From Dryomyza anilis (lineage: Eukaryota > Arthropoda > Insecta > Diptera > Dryomyzidae): a DNA stretch of 64,000 nt. The stretch spans positions 11,074,058 to 11,138,057 of the forward strand of contig OX638135.1 in the NCBI GenBank assembly GCA_951804985.1, given 5' to 3'. Numbering within the stretch: position 1 is the stretch's first letter; each line of letters opens with the position of its first letter. The notes below the pieces were generated by a model. That model did no database searches. It was given only the letters and a program-made list of their open reading frames with translations, and was not told where the DNA came from. Below, one piece after another: positions 1 through 11,300 of this stretch. The position numbers were made by a program, and so were the translations under genes.

Positions 1-900
1 TTGCTTCAAAATAAGATTATGACAAAGAAATCATAACTGCATAAAATTGTACAATGTAGTGCAGAATTATAGACGCACCAAATTTTTAAGCGATTCTTTG
101 CTTCCAATAAATATTTTTAAAAACAAACCAAAAAAAAATGTTTGAAGCTCATGCAAAACAAACTATTCCCTGAAAGGAAATCTTAAATTATCTTTATTTT
201 TGTAACCGTGATAATTAAAAGTGTGTTTCAATGTGGTTATAGTGGTTGTAGCTATAAACGCATTTTAATAAATAACACAAAATGACTCATTACTTCTAGA
301 TAGACTGAATTTATATAAATTAAGTAATGAGTATTGCCTTCTTGGTAATGAATTAGCTTAAAGTTTAGTTTAAGTTCATACGCTTGTATGTAAACTCTGG
401 CGGTTCAACGCGACATCCCCGTCAGGTCATTGCGGCTATAGTTTATAGCAAGTATAAGGACATATATATACATACTTTAAACAAATGTATACTTGCTAAT
501 TTTAAATGTTTGTTTATCAAAAATGTTTTTTGATTTGATGTTATAAAAATTTAATTTTTGAAAACTCAGAAAAATATAATTGTTGATCAGTCACGATCAT
601 TTTAAATATTTCAATTCAAAATAATTTAAATATTTTTAAAACTAAATTGGCGATCTTGCAATTATTAACAATCAATTCATAAATATATCTGCATTGTCTA
701 TAAAGATGAATCACATCGTCGATCAACTATATTGAATAATTACCATCGATCACCACATCGTACACATCATTGCTGCACATTGCAATTAAATATATCGTTG
801 CTGTTCCAGATCTTTATTTAAAACTCAATCAATGGGTTAAATGAATTATGGCATTATTTAACTTAATCAACTTTTTTGTATCTCACACCAATTCAATAAA
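1..900. other. AT-rich stretch, no gene seen
   Basis: No coding signal or recognisable element is visible. The only structure noted is a short inverted repeat (TAGCAAGTATA at 446-456 against its complement at 488-498) around a TATA-rich spacer, which is probably incidental. Confidence 0.5.
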
Positions 901-1498
901 AACGAGTTGGGAAAATTAGATCACATAGGTAAGTTCGGTCACATGGGGCGGACTTTTATAGTCGGTCGGGCCCGACTATGGAATATCCTACACTCTTGGT
1001 GAATATATTAGTGGTATAATTTGGTGGGATAATTTTTAATATTTTACGACTAAAATTTCCACTACAAAAAATCGGTAAAAATTCAAATGTGGGCGGATTA
1101 CGCCCATTTTTGGAACATACATTTTTTAAGCGAATTCTAACAAAATGTTTTAAATTTTATAAATATATATGTAATACTTTACGAGTTATTCGTTTCTAAA
1201 TAGTAATATTAAAGTGAGTTGTATGGGAGGTGAGCGTGTCCGTTGACCGATTTTGCTCAAATCAAAACTCCAAACAATTTTTTTGCTAAAACGTATTGAA
1301 ACCAAATTTCATTGCATTCCGACTATTATTTTTCAAGTTATCTTGTATCCGGTCAGACAGCAAGACAGACAGACGGACATGGCTAAACGGACTCGGGTAG
1401 TGATGCTGATCAAGAATATATATACTTTTCCATACCGGACACGCCTCCTAAGGGGCGTTACAATATATGCACAAAGTTAATATATAAAATGGGTATAA
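901..1498 (+). mobile_element. INE-1/DINE-1 (mini-me) type element, diverged copy
   Basis: The head (GAGTTGGGAAAATTAGATCA, then a GTCGGTC...GACTAT stem around 960-980) and the tail (CAGACAGACAGACGGACATGG, then the core TGCTGATCAAGAATATATA near 1408) match the layout of four younger copies in this window. The order of head, AT-rich middle, GTCY repeat, conserved core and GGGTATAAAA end is that of dipteran INE-1/mini-me elements, which are non-autonomous Helitron relatives. It is clearly more diverged than the copies at 25.7, 37.6, 44.3 and 57.3 kb and shares its GGGCCCGAC variant with the fragment at 15.0-15.2 kb. Confidence 0.75.
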
Positions 1499-2141
1499 AA
1501 ATCAACTTCTTAATGCAAACCTTATCCTCGATGAACACATACCGTCTTTCATTTGCTGCCTTATTTTCTACGATTCTGATCTGAGATCTTAGATATAAGA
1601 TAAGATTATATTTAGAAACACTCCCACTCACATAACATTTTGAACTTAACTTATTTCTTTATCCGTACTTCTATTTGTTAATCATTTTCCAGTGAATTAT
1701 TTAAATAATATTTCTCAAGAATTATTATGCCACCTATTTTACGACGACCATCTATTGTTAAACGTAAAATCATGAATATTCCCCGACATTCTTTTACTCT
1801 TCACCAACTAACGAAAAATTCAGGTTTGCACATGCGGAAGTACAATTTTCATTACATAATGTGGTTAACGATTCTATTAAATATCAATATATTTTAGTAG
1901 CACTTCTTCAAGAAGTCGTAACTAAAGTTCTTAATATCATACAATTTTCATCAGCACTTAACAAATATGAAAAGATTAAAAAAACACTGTGAAAGATTTT
2001 CGCTTAGTGAGCAATGGTAGCATGAAGGTGAGTCAAGGCAAAATGGAGGTAAAATATTGTATTTACGTCAAGAGCTTTTAAATATAAGAAAAGTTTTTAA
2101 ATTAATACTAATATTATTTCTGTTGCTGTTTCTTTCTCCAG
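1499..2141. other. AT-rich, possible intron of the decayed gene
   Basis: No open frame stands out. A short coding-like stretch ending ATGGAG before a GTAAAA donor (about 2005-2048) resembles the exon end at 3559 and may be an upstream exon edge of the decayed gene. The segment closes with a pyrimidine tract and AG acceptor at 2140-2141. Confidence 0.35.
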
Positions 2142-2499
2142 CTCTGAGCCAACGAACCAGAACAACCACTGCCAGAAATCGAGCAACATGAATGCGTAGG
2201 AGACGCGTCTGGTACGCAAAAAGGTTTGGGAGGACGAACTGGTCGAACATGTTAAGGTTACGGAAACCAAGCTGTTGCCGCATGTGCTCGCTATGTTTTT
2301 CTTCGAGGGACATGGCATGAAGATGGACAAGGACGAAGTAATGCAACTCAAATCCAACGATAAGTGGTGTGTGCGCAAAGAGAACGAAGCGTGCGCCAAC
2401 ATAGTCGACGTCGTCTGCACGATGTCGGCGCACACAACAACAAACACAGGCGACCTAATGAAAATGCAAGTGGTCGAAGGCATAGACCACAAGACATGA
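2142..2499 (+). pseudogene. Decayed gene, exon-like piece 1 (unrecognised)
   Basis: A strong acceptor (TTTCTTTCTCCAG, ending 2141) is followed by one frame that runs to TGA at 2497-2499 with a single internal TAG at 2197-2199. The translated stretch is lysine- and glutamate-rich and looks like a real conserved protein (for example KLLPHVLAMFFFEGHGMKMD), with GC-ending codons that stand out from the AT-rich surroundings. I do not recognise the family. Together with pieces at 3.4, 3.7, 5.0, 5.5, 6.0 and 6.3 kb it appears to belong to one plus-strand, multi-exon gene that has lost function. The ORFs on the opposite strand here are shadows. Confidence 0.5.
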
Positions 2500-3440
2500 A
2501 ACTCCGTCAATGCAGATGTAAAAATCGTGTTGTTAGTGTGCAGCTTTTGATGTTTGCGCCAAAAAGAAATTTAATAACAAATTAATTTTCTGACAACATA
2601 AAAATACTCAAAACAAACGTAAACAACGTTTTAGTTTATATATAATTAGTTTTATTTAAAAATTGATCGTGTGAGTACAATTTTCAAGCGATTTTGATAC
2701 GAATTATGGATGATATCGTTGTCAGGCATGATGAGGAGCTATATTTGGCTGAACAAGCGTACGAAATTGTCAAATAGAACAAAATTTTAAAATATCTGTA
2801 CGGAAAGGGATTATCGGACTGTTAATTGCTTAATGCCCGGATGCATACAACTTTTAACCATGAGTTCGCGATGGAAATCGATTAGTTAATCTGACAATTT
2901 CAATATTTTATTAAAACAAAAAATTAAATTTATTTGTCAAATTGTTTTTAACTGATAACTGTAATTTTAATATTGTAATATTTGCAAAAGTTTTGTCCCT
3001 TTTTCCCTAAACACTGGTTTTATTCACCAAATTGCTATTTTTTTCTCGTAAATTTTACAATTTTTTCAGAAAATGTTAATTATTTTTTCACTTTTCCCTT
3101 AGACTATGAATTTTAGACATAGTTTTAAAAAAATAGTGCTAATTTTTTAGACTCATTACGTGTAACTCAAAACTTCTGCATTTGAGTAGTTCGGTTGCAA
3201 AAAATGTGTAAATTTTGGCAAATTTCACAAAATTTTCAGCATCTGAATTAACAAACAGCTGTTTTGTGTTGTCGAAAATTTTACACGGTGAAACAACAAC
3301 AATGCAAGAGAAGATGCGACAGAGATGCGGCAGAGCACGGAGACAATCCGTGTACCAAAAAATATCATAAAAACAGGATTTTGCTATGTTGAATATGTTT
3401 TTTTGCGAAGTCGCACGTCTTATAGTCTTTGGTCGAACGT
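2500..3440. other. AT-rich, intron-like, nothing recognised
   Basis: This lies between two exon-like pieces of the decayed gene. It holds poly-T and AT-rich runs with no repeat family or open frame that I can support. Confidence 0.35.
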
Positions 3441-3559
3441 ATGACAGATGCGTCAACGTCAGTGTCGGGTGATTCGCCGAAAAAAGTGCTGCGGCCGTCG
3501 ACAAGGAGAACATGAACCTGGGCAATGAGATTACTATTATGACGGACAAAAATGTGGAG
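3441..3559 (+). pseudogene. Decayed gene, exon-like piece 2
   Basis: The first part reads in one frame (Ser/Lys/Pro-rich, DASTSVSGDSPKKVLRP) and the second in another (DKENMNLGNEITIMTDKN), so a small indel near 3500 has broken the frame. The piece ends exactly at a good donor (GTGGAG then GTAAAA at 3560). Codon choice is GC-ending as in the neighbouring pieces. No family was recognised. Confidence 0.45.
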
Positions 3560-3638
3560 GTAAAATGATACATTTTTTATTTACTTTCATTATTAAGTAT
3601 TTTAGAATTATTTAAATCCCTTGTTTAGTCTAAGTCTT

Positions 3639-3674
3639 CTGATCCTCCACCTGCACGTGCAGGTGGAGGATCAG
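3639..3674. repeat. Perfect 36-bp palindrome at an exon edge
   Basis: CTGATCCTCCACCTGCAC (3639-3656) is followed directly, with no spacer, by its exact reverse complement (3657-3674). The right half contains the CAG that serves as the apparent acceptor and the first codons of the next exon-like piece, so the left half looks like an inverted copy of the exon start. Confidence 0.9.
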
Positions 3675-3791
3675 CAGATCATCGACTATGACGGCTACGA
3701 TAACAATGACGACAATTCGCGTACCTCGAATACAGCCAAACTTGCCTATGCATACAACATGGAGCAACATGAGACGGCGGAGGAGCTATAG
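3663..3791 (+). pseudogene. Decayed gene, exon-like piece 3
   Basis: Open from the acceptor GTGCAG (ending 3662) to TAG at 3789-3791. The product is acidic and Asn/Asp-rich (DYDGYDNNDDNSRTSNTAKL), then AYNMEQHETAEEL. The stop may be genuine decay or a true end. The acceptor sits inside the perfect palindrome. The family was not recognised. Confidence 0.45.
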
Positions 3792-4026
3792 ACGCAAACA
3801 GCAAAACATGTTTTATGGGAAAACAAGCAGCAAGAAAAAAAACAGCTAATAAATCTATAGCTATTGTGGGTAAATAAACGCCGTAGATATCTTTCAACAA
3901 CCACAGACTGTGGAGAATAATAACCGCTAAGACAATCACGTAAGTAAAATACGATGCCGTAGAAAAAAATTTTTCTGCAACATTTATACACATATTTTAT
4001 ATCCAATAAATTAATAATTTCGTAGA

Positions 4027-4160
4027 TACACACATAAATGAATAAATACATAAATATATAAATACATAAGTACATAAATACATAAATTAATAAATTAACA
4101 TTTATTATTCATTATTTTATAAATTAATAAATAAACAAAGATATATATAATAAATAAAAA
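4027..4160. repeat. Low-complexity ACATAAAT/AATAAATA tract
   Basis: Degenerate tandem ACATAAAT and AATAAATA units. It explains the spurious tyrosine- and isoleucine-rich minus-strand reading frames across 3746-4075. Confidence 0.7.
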
Positions 4161-4179
4161 ATACTATAATACAATAAAG

Positions 4180-4608
4180 TAGGGCTGTGCGATTAATCGA
4201 TTAATGAAATTTTTGAATTATTCAAATTTCTGATTAATTGATTAATCAAGACTTTCAATTAAATCAGAATATTGGTTAATCAATTTATAAGGATTCTGAT
4301 TAATCAGAATTATGATTAATTGATTAATCAACATTTTGATTAATCAGAATTTCTGATAAAGTAATTTATTCGTCGCAAAAAATATTTAAAAATACTTTAT
4401 TTATGGTTATTCAACATTTGAAACACTTCCTTTTATTTTTAATTATTTTAAAAATATATTTTCACTTTATTAAAGATGACTAAATGTTCACATGAGGTTG
4501 AATTAAATTATTCCATTTTCAATTAATTAAAATTCTAATTAATCTATTAATCAATCAGGGTTTCTGATTAATCAATATTTTAATTAATTGATTAATCGCA
4601 CAGCCCTA
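4180..4608. mobile_element. hAT-type MITE with 8-bp target duplication
   Basis: The ends are TAGGGCTGTGCGATTAATCG (4180 onward) and its near-exact complement ending CGCACAGCCCTA at 4608. The flanks carry the 8-bp direct repeat CAATAAAG (4172-4179 and 4609-4616). An 8-bp TSD with TA(A/G)NG-like termini is the hAT signature. The 429-bp interior is non-coding and made of degenerate GATTAATTGATTAATCA motifs in both orientations, so much of it can fold back on itself. It lies in an intron of the decayed gene. Confidence 0.85.
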
Positions 4609-4679
4609 CAATAAAGTGATATACAAAAAAATAAACAAAGTAATAAAGAAATATATATATTTTTCTATTTTATTAACAG

Positions 4680-4986
4680 TAGTCGCGGTAGCTCAGTGGT
4701 TAGTGCGTTGGACTGCGAGCCGAAAGGTCCCCGGTTCAAGTCTGGACTGGGGCTAACAACATCTTTTCATAGAAACATTTTTCTATACCGTGCTACCTCT
4801 CGGCAGTAAATGGCAAACCTACGAGAGTAAATCATTGCCTATGAAAAGCTCTCACCCGCCGTTCGGATTCGGCAATAAACTGTATGTCCCACCACTTTGA
4901 GTACAAATATAACACGCACAGCTCAAAATGGTGAGAGAGCTCGGCCGAAGTTCTATACAGGACTGTAGCGCCAAACTATTATTATT
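4680..4986 (+). mobile_element. tRNA-derived SINE with TTA tail
   Basis: The head (4681-4755) has A-box-like TAGCTCAGTGG and B-box-like GGTTCAAGTC and can form most of a cloverleaf, but the anticodon stem is mispaired, so I call it a SINE head rather than a tRNA gene. The body (CCGCCGTTCGGATTCGGCA near 4857) leads to a 3' end CTGTAGCGCCAAACTATTATTATTA. The direct repeat ATTAACAG (4672-4679 and 4987-4994) is the target duplication, and that target is the AG acceptor of the next exon-like piece. Confidence 0.8.
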
Positions 4987-4994
4987 ATTAACAG

Positions 4995-5151
4995 GCGACA
5001 TCACCGACGAGGAGAGCAAGGTGCCGCCAAACGTCTCTATCCGGCGCTTTCGGATTTCGAATCGCATGACTCGTCCTATTCGGACAACGATCAGTGTTGT
5101 AGCACAGCAACGTCACCACATGATGAGTATGAGGAGAAGAAACAGACGGAG
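4995..5151 (+). pseudogene. Decayed gene, exon-like piece 4
   Basis: Begins right after the SINE-duplicated acceptor TTAACAG and ends at the donor GAG/GTGAGC (5152). It reads GDITDEESKVPPNVSIRRF in one frame, then, after a +1 shift near 5048, an acidic, serine-rich stretch (SDFESHDSSYSDNDQCCST). The frameshift and the SINE at its border mark it as non-functional. The family was not recognised. Confidence 0.45.
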
Positions 5152-5214
5152 GTGAGCTCAAGGCGTCGCAATAAAGACAATTTTTCGACTTTTTTTACGG
5201 AGTTTCTTGGATTT

Positions 5215-5335
5215 TGATTCATTTGTTCATTTATACATTTATTTCTTCATTTTTTATTATATATATTTGTTCATTAATTGATTTGTACATTTATTAATTT
5301 ATTCATTTGTTCAATTATTCATTTATTTATTTATG
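5215..5335. repeat. Low-complexity TTCATTTATT tract
   Basis: Degenerate tandem TTCATTTATT/TTTGTTCA units, similar in style to the tract at 4027-4160 but on the opposite strand. Confidence 0.7.
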
Positions 5336-5439
5336 CTGGCCAACATTTCTTTAATAATAGGTAAAATTAGGAAACTGAAATGAGAAACTTATTTTGAATA
5401 TTTTTATAATATGTAACAAAAATAATGTATCCGTAACTG

Positions 5440-5619
5440 AAAAGATCAAGTACGCTCTACCAATGCCGACTATAAAAAATTCATCATACGAATTAATATC
5501 ACGGGTGCCAATCGCCAGACCATTCAGTACATTGCGCCCAACGACACGCACATGTTGAATGCCGCCGATTTGTTGCTTAAATTCTGCAAGAATATGGGTT
5601 TCGTGCCAGTCTATATCAG
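5440..5619 (+). pseudogene. Decayed gene, exon-like piece 5
   Basis: One clean frame of about 58 codons (NRQTIQYIAPNDTHMLNAAD... LLLKFCKNMGFVPVYI) ends at the donor CAG/GTATAA (5620). It would splice in phase to the piece at 5961 (AG plus T completing a serine codon). The strong GC3 bias and conserved look argue for an ancestral coding exon. I do not recognise the protein. Confidence 0.5.
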
Positions 5620-5960
5620 GTATAATTTACTTATTTCGATTAAAGAATTAAGACTGACAACATTGAAAACGATGCGTTATTCAAATAATCCAGTGTAATA
5701 CAGTATGTGTCATTCAAAAGAATAGATACAACTTATTTGAGTGATTCGACTTATAATCACTGTGTTCAAATCCTAACCAGCTGATGTATAACGTAACATT
5801 TAATATCATCACATAAAGATCGCTGATTAGATTACTTAAGTAACACATCCAATTGGATGCGTCTAAAATGATATATTATCATTGCCTGTGTTGTTTTTAA
5901 ATTGATTTTGTTCTAACCATACTTTTATTGTATATCTATGACACTAATTAATTATCATAG

Positions 5961-6099
5961 TCAAAAGGCAAACGATCTGACGGGAGAACATTCCTGCATC
6001 ATGCTGCACACTCTGAACAAATCCAGTCACATGGAGAAGGCCATCACGGAGTGGCACGACTTGTACCTCAATCATCAAATTGTTGGGCAAAACTTTTAG
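5961..6099 (+). pseudogene. Decayed gene, exon-like piece 6
   Basis: Starts after the acceptor TTATCATAG (5960) and stays open to TAG at 6097-6099. It reads QKANDLTGEHSCIMLHTLNK, then an amphipathic EKAITEWHDLYLNHQIV segment. The phase matches the preceding piece, supporting a single gene. The family was not recognised. Confidence 0.5.
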
Positions 6100-6305
6100 A
6101 GAGTTTTTGCACAAGTCTGACGCTCTCAATTATTGACAATAAAACCGCCAAAGTGGAGCACAAGGGAGCTTAATTTAATTACTGAATTTCTGAATTACAA
6201 TAGATGTCTATTGAATTTCAAATGGAATTTCTTAATTACAATTGATCTTATCTGAATTGCATTTGGAAGAAAGTGTTATATTTCATATCTGAAATTTCTC
6301 GTTCT

Positions 6306-6475
6306 AGATTTAACCAAGGATACCTTGGACGTATACTTCCTGCCGTACGACATACAACGCCTCGATGAACCGCAACCGTGGTGAGGAATTGGTGCCCATC
6401 ACATTGTCGCTCAACGATGAACTCGGCGAAACGGCAAACGAGTTGACGAAGCAACAAAAAGCAGAGTTAAAAAAT
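6306..6475 (+). pseudogene. Decayed gene, exon-like piece 7
   Basis: DTLDVYFLPYDIQR in one frame and, after a one-base shift near 6358, RGEELVPITLSLNDELGETA in another. This is the last GC-rich piece before the TA microsatellites, so it is likely the 3' part of what remains of the gene. Confidence 0.4.
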
Positions 6476-6581
6476 GAACAGCCTTATGTATAATTTCGTG
6501 AGTGACACATGGATTTGTATTTAGCAAAGACAATTTTCAATACAATTGTATACGCTTTTTTTGATTATTTGTGTATATATG

Positions 6582-6776
<195 letters not shown>

Positions 6777-7039
6777 TACATATATAAACATATGTAAACA
6801 TATGGTCAAATCATAACACGAACACGTACAATTAAAAGTTTCTTAGCTACATAAACATTATTTCATATATATTATTTAATAATTTAAATATTTTTTTTTT
6901 AACAACAATGACTCTTTAGTATTCATTAATAGAATATAAGTTATTGGAAATGCTTAGATAAAATAATAAGTACATTCAGTACATATGAATTAATAATATA
7001 TTTTGTATTAAAATTTAATGAACAATTTTACGTGTTTAT

Positions 7040-7326
7040 TATTACACCATCAATGCCCAGTATAACTTCCATTATTTTGAAGCATTTTGTCCATTCTCTT
7101 TGGCATACGGGATATAGGTTTACGGCAAGTTTCAATTGGTATTTCATACCATGACTTTTGAACAAATGACCATAATTCGTCTTTATTGTAAAATTATTGT
7201 TTTAATATTTGTTACTTCAATACTCCCCAAAGATTTTCAAATGGGATTTATATCCGGTGATTGGCTTGGCCAGCTAAGCAACGCAACATTTTGACTCTGA
7301 AACCAATCCTTTACAACTTTAGAAGT
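7040..7326 (-). pseudogene. Tc1-like transposase, C-terminal relic
   Basis: On the minus strand the frame reads [20 protein letters not shown], then PDINPI, a one-base shift, ENLWGVLK, and further on DELWSFVQKSWYEIP and KRMDKMLQNNGSYTGH followed by a stop. The SPD-NPIENLW box carries the last catalytic acidic residue of DD34E Tc1 transposases. Only about the last 90 codons survive, with stops and frameshifts. The upstream part is cut off by the TA microsatellite at 7353. Confidence 0.8.
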
Positions 7327-7350
7327 ATGTTATATATATATATATGTATG

Positions 7351-7707
<357 letters not shown>

Positions 7708-7709
7708 AT

Positions 7710-9104
7710 TTAAAGCGTTGTTCTAGTACAACCTTTTGTAGATTCAGTATTCAAGCATAAAAGAAAATATGGCAAATATTATAAATATAAGATTAATAAC
7801 TTAATAAAAAATATCGAAGTTGTCGAAAATTCCAAATAGAATTTCAAATAGAGTTTCTGAATTTCAATTGATGTCTTTTGAATTTTAATTGAATTTTGAA
7901 TTTTGAATTACATTTGTAAATGGTGGTTGAAGTGTTATTTTATTTATGATTTTGATGCATATAATAATTTATAAAAGAATAAAACTTAAATGAATAATTT
8001 TTTAAATAAATAAATTCATAAATGAAAAAAGTTTGAAATAAATAGTTTTATAAAAGAATAAATGTACATACATAAATGAATTATAAAATCATAAATGAAA
8101 AAATCACAAATGAACAAATTTACAAATAAATAATTTTTTAATTTATAATAATGAAATAATTTATTGTAATCGGTTAATATTCCAAGTGCATAGGACATAA
8201 ATTCTAAATATATTCGCCCAAAAACACTGCACTATGGGACAGAAGCTTAGTCTAGCTCGCCAAAAATCGAAAATTTAAGTTTGTTGCAGAAAGTTGAAAA
8301 ATATGTCAATTTATTCAAAATTTATGAGAACATAGAAAACAAACAAAAAATGATACAGCCTAGTGAAAATTCTTTAGTAGGCTTGCTTAAAGTAAAAATA
8401 AAACAAGTGCTTTTTAAAAAATAATAATGGGTTACATTAAAACTGTCGTAAGTCTTTCAATATATACACCACATATAGAATTAGTTTTATATTACTGGGA
8501 ATTGAGAGTACTATCATCTTGTGTATCAAAAATTATATATGGCTATTCGTGTTTTTCCTGATTATTAGGAAAAAACATAAAACAAAAATTACATATTTTT
8601 TTTTTTCCTACAAAAGTGGACATTAATAAAAAAACTTTCAAATGCTTTCATAAATCTTTTTGAAATGTCTGATATGTTTTCTTTCTAACGGTATTAAACA
8701 TTCTTCCATAGGTTTACCACACGTCATTTTAAATGAGTTTATATGATGAGAAATATACGAAAATCGTAAAATAATTAACTAAATTTTGTTAGTTTAATAT
8801 GTCGGTTTTGCCTTATCTTTCATTAGAGTTGACCAAACTGCTCATATTTGGTATGGTTGTTAAGAATTGTTATATGTACAATAGTATCTAATATTATATA
8901 TCTCTTATGATGGTCAAATTATATAGGTTAATTAGAATGGTAGGCGTGGCATATTAAGAATGATCATGTGCAATTATAGTATGTATCTAAATACCAATTA
9001 TAAACAAAATATATCTTTTCAGACAAAAGTTATTTTACCATTTCAATTATATTACAGGTAGACGTAACAATGGACCAATTTTGTTCATTTTCAAACCGAA
9101 TACA
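7710..9104. other. AT-rich spacer; weak INE-1-like interior near the right end
   Basis: No gene seen. 7930-8170 is low-complexity AAATAAAT-type sequence. From about 8820 to 9105, short phrases (AGGCGTGGCA, GGACCAATTTTGTTCATTTT) resemble INE-1 interior sequence, so this may be a degenerate copy into which Gypsy A1 inserted. That reading is tentative. Confidence 0.3.
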
Positions 9105-9108
9105 ATAT

Positions 9109-9479
9109 TGTTACGAAAATTCAGTCTACGGAAAACTACAAGTTCGTATTACTGGATTGTCTACAAACTTGTATTATTTCAACTAGTATTATTAAATTTA
9201 TTTAATTAAATTAATCGCTCACGAGACGTACTAGTTCACTATCAAATCACAAATGAAGTGCTGTGCCTCAGATGTGGCTGCCTTATGTACTGCTGACATC
9301 AGTTCGACACTCGGTTCTACTTCTACTCGTTTCGGGAATGACGCATGCTATTGGCATCTCATTCGCACTCATGTGTTTTAATGTGCTGATCTTCTGTCTC
9401 TTTCTAACACATTGCTTAGTGCGCTGAATTGTCTTGCGTCTCATTTATTATTGTTGATTGCTTGCACAATGAAGCAACA
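9109..9479 (-). repeat. A1 3' LTR, internally deleted
   Basis: Begins TGTTACGAAAATTCAGTC and ends GCAACA. It is about 160 bp shorter than the partner at 13991, and lacks the AATTACCTCTTTTCGT stretch present at the end of the copy at 47152. The polypurine tract (minus strand GGTAAAGGGCAG) lies immediately beside it at 9480-9492. Confidence 0.85.
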
Positions 9480-9563
9480 CTGCCCTTTACCTTAATCTGT
9501 TCGTCCCGAACTGATGTTAATCCTCTCTCTCTCTCTATACGGCGCCAACTTTTATAAATGTAC

Positions 9564-10556
9564 TTATTTCATACTTCGTCTAACGCCTGCAGTATTCTGA
9601 ATCCGATACACTACATCATTGATTCTTTTAATTATCTGATATGGTCCTTCCCAGTGTGTTTGTAGCTTAGGGGATAAGCCTTTCTTCCTTTGTGGGTTAT
9701 AGAGCAAAACAAGTTCTCCTTCCGTAAATCCCACTGAATTTGTGCGCAAGTCGTATCCGGCCTTCATCTTATCATTCGCAAATTGTGTACGCTGCCTTAC
9801 AAATTGATGCACTTTGTTCATTTCTTCACTTTTTCTGGAAACATAATTGTGTACAGGAATTCTAGCTGAAGGACTCGCACCAAACTTTAAATCCGCAGGT
9901 AATCTTAAGTCTGTTCCAAAAACAATTTCAGATGGTGAAGCTGCTTTGGTATCATGTACCGTCGTTCAATAAGCCATGAGGTATAGTGGTATGTGTTTAT
10001 CCCAATCTTTTTGATTTTTATCAACCACTTTTCTGAGATACCCTTACAATATACGATTGAATATATGGAGGACTTTGCATACTTCTTTAAATACAGCAGA
10101 CTCAAAATTTCTTCCTTGATCAGAATGCAATTCCAACGGTACTCCAAAACAGCTTACCGAGTTGTTAACTAATGCATCCGAGACTGTTGTGGCTTCTTGA
10201 TTCGGCATGGGATACACTTCAGGCCACTTGCTGAAGCAGTCAATGACGACAAAGACATACTTATTACCCGCATCAATGATTGAAAACGACCCGGCGACAT
10301 CCATGGCAATACGTTCGAATGGTGCTCTCACGTTTTACTGATGCATCCTGCCGCGACTTCTGACTGTTGATCCTTTTGCTGGTACACATTGCGGACAACA
10401 GCGAATCCAATCGGCGACTGACTCTTGGCATCCAACCCAATAAAAACGTTTCTTTACTTTATCTACCGTTTTGTTCATGCCCAAATAACCTACACTAGAT
10501 CCCCCATTGTATTCTGCTAATATCTCTTTTATTTTTGACTGGGGAACAATAATCAA
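9564..10556 (-). pseudogene. A1 integrase (broken)
   Basis: Segments in order on the minus strand: an HHCC-like region (10556-10335; LGMNKTVDKVKKRFYW, CCPQC), where the first His is replaced (GYLG); the catalytic core (10331-10044; AMDVAG, VVIDCFSKWPEVYP, ELHSDQGRNFES), holding two of the three acidic residues; then a gap with frameshift. The C-terminal GPY-type module follows (9821-9564; THWEGPYQIIKRINDVVYRI). The segment with the third catalytic Glu, present in copy A2, is deleted or scrambled near 10040, so integration activity is lost. Confidence 0.85.
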
Positions 10557-10586
10557 ACTTTGAGTGGAGGTGCCATCATCACTTTC

Positions 10587-11300
10587 TCATACACGATATG
10601 ATGAACCATCTTGTAGCTTTAAGCTCTGTCTCTCTGCCCAGTCAGCCTTAGTTATTGGACTGTCAGAAGCTATATCTTCCCATGAAGGTTTTCTTTGCTG
10701 TTCCTTGATGATCATGATTTTTGTGAGATCGGGATCACTCTTTTGATCAATTTTAATTTGTTCCGGAGTCCATTTTTCATCGGGTAAAACATTCAGCAAA
10801 CGAATGTCAATTATGTTTTCTTTTCCTTCTGCTCTTAAACAATGCCTGCATTCAAGTTTACACGGTCGTCGTGACAGAGCATCTGCATTTCCATGAATTC
10901 TTTACATGAATCGTAGCCCTGTAATCGTTCTATCCAACGCGCAATTTGACCTTCTGGGTCTTTGAACTGAAGTAACCATCTCAGTGCGGCGTGATCGGTT
11001 CTCAAGTGAAACTGTTGTCCGTACAGATATTTGTGGAAATTTTTCACACTTTCGATTACAGCAAGAAGCTCCCTCCTGGTGACACAGTAATTTCGCTCGG
11101 GCTTGGACAATGTTTTACTGTAGTATGCGATCACTTTTTCTTGGCCATTGATCACTTGAGAGAGAATTCCGCCAATTCCGTATCCACTTGCATCCGTATC
11201 AAGTATAAACTTCTCACCTGGAATTGGGTACGCAAGAATTGGTGCCGAGCACAATAGATCTTTTAATTTGAAAAACCCCCCATTGAAATGCGCGGTTCTT
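10587..11300 (-). pseudogene. A1 RNase H domain (broken)
   Basis: ILDTDASGYGIGGILSQVI carries the first catalytic Asp, and CVTRRELLAVIESVKNFHKY and LRTDHAALRWLLQFKD follow as in Ty3/gypsy RNase H. The linker to integrase (NVLPDEKWTPEQIKIDQKSD) is in 10799-10587. The frame is interrupted near 10835 and 10800. This part would degrade the RNA strand during reverse transcription. Confidence 0.85.

Noticed and set aside
3679..4075. Two hydrophobic minus-strand ORFs
   Set aside because: They are antisense to an exon-like piece plus a low-complexity ACATAAAT tract.
4681..4755. Possible tRNA gene
   Set aside because: A and B boxes are present, but the anticodon stem is mispaired and the sequence continues into a SINE body with tail and target duplication.
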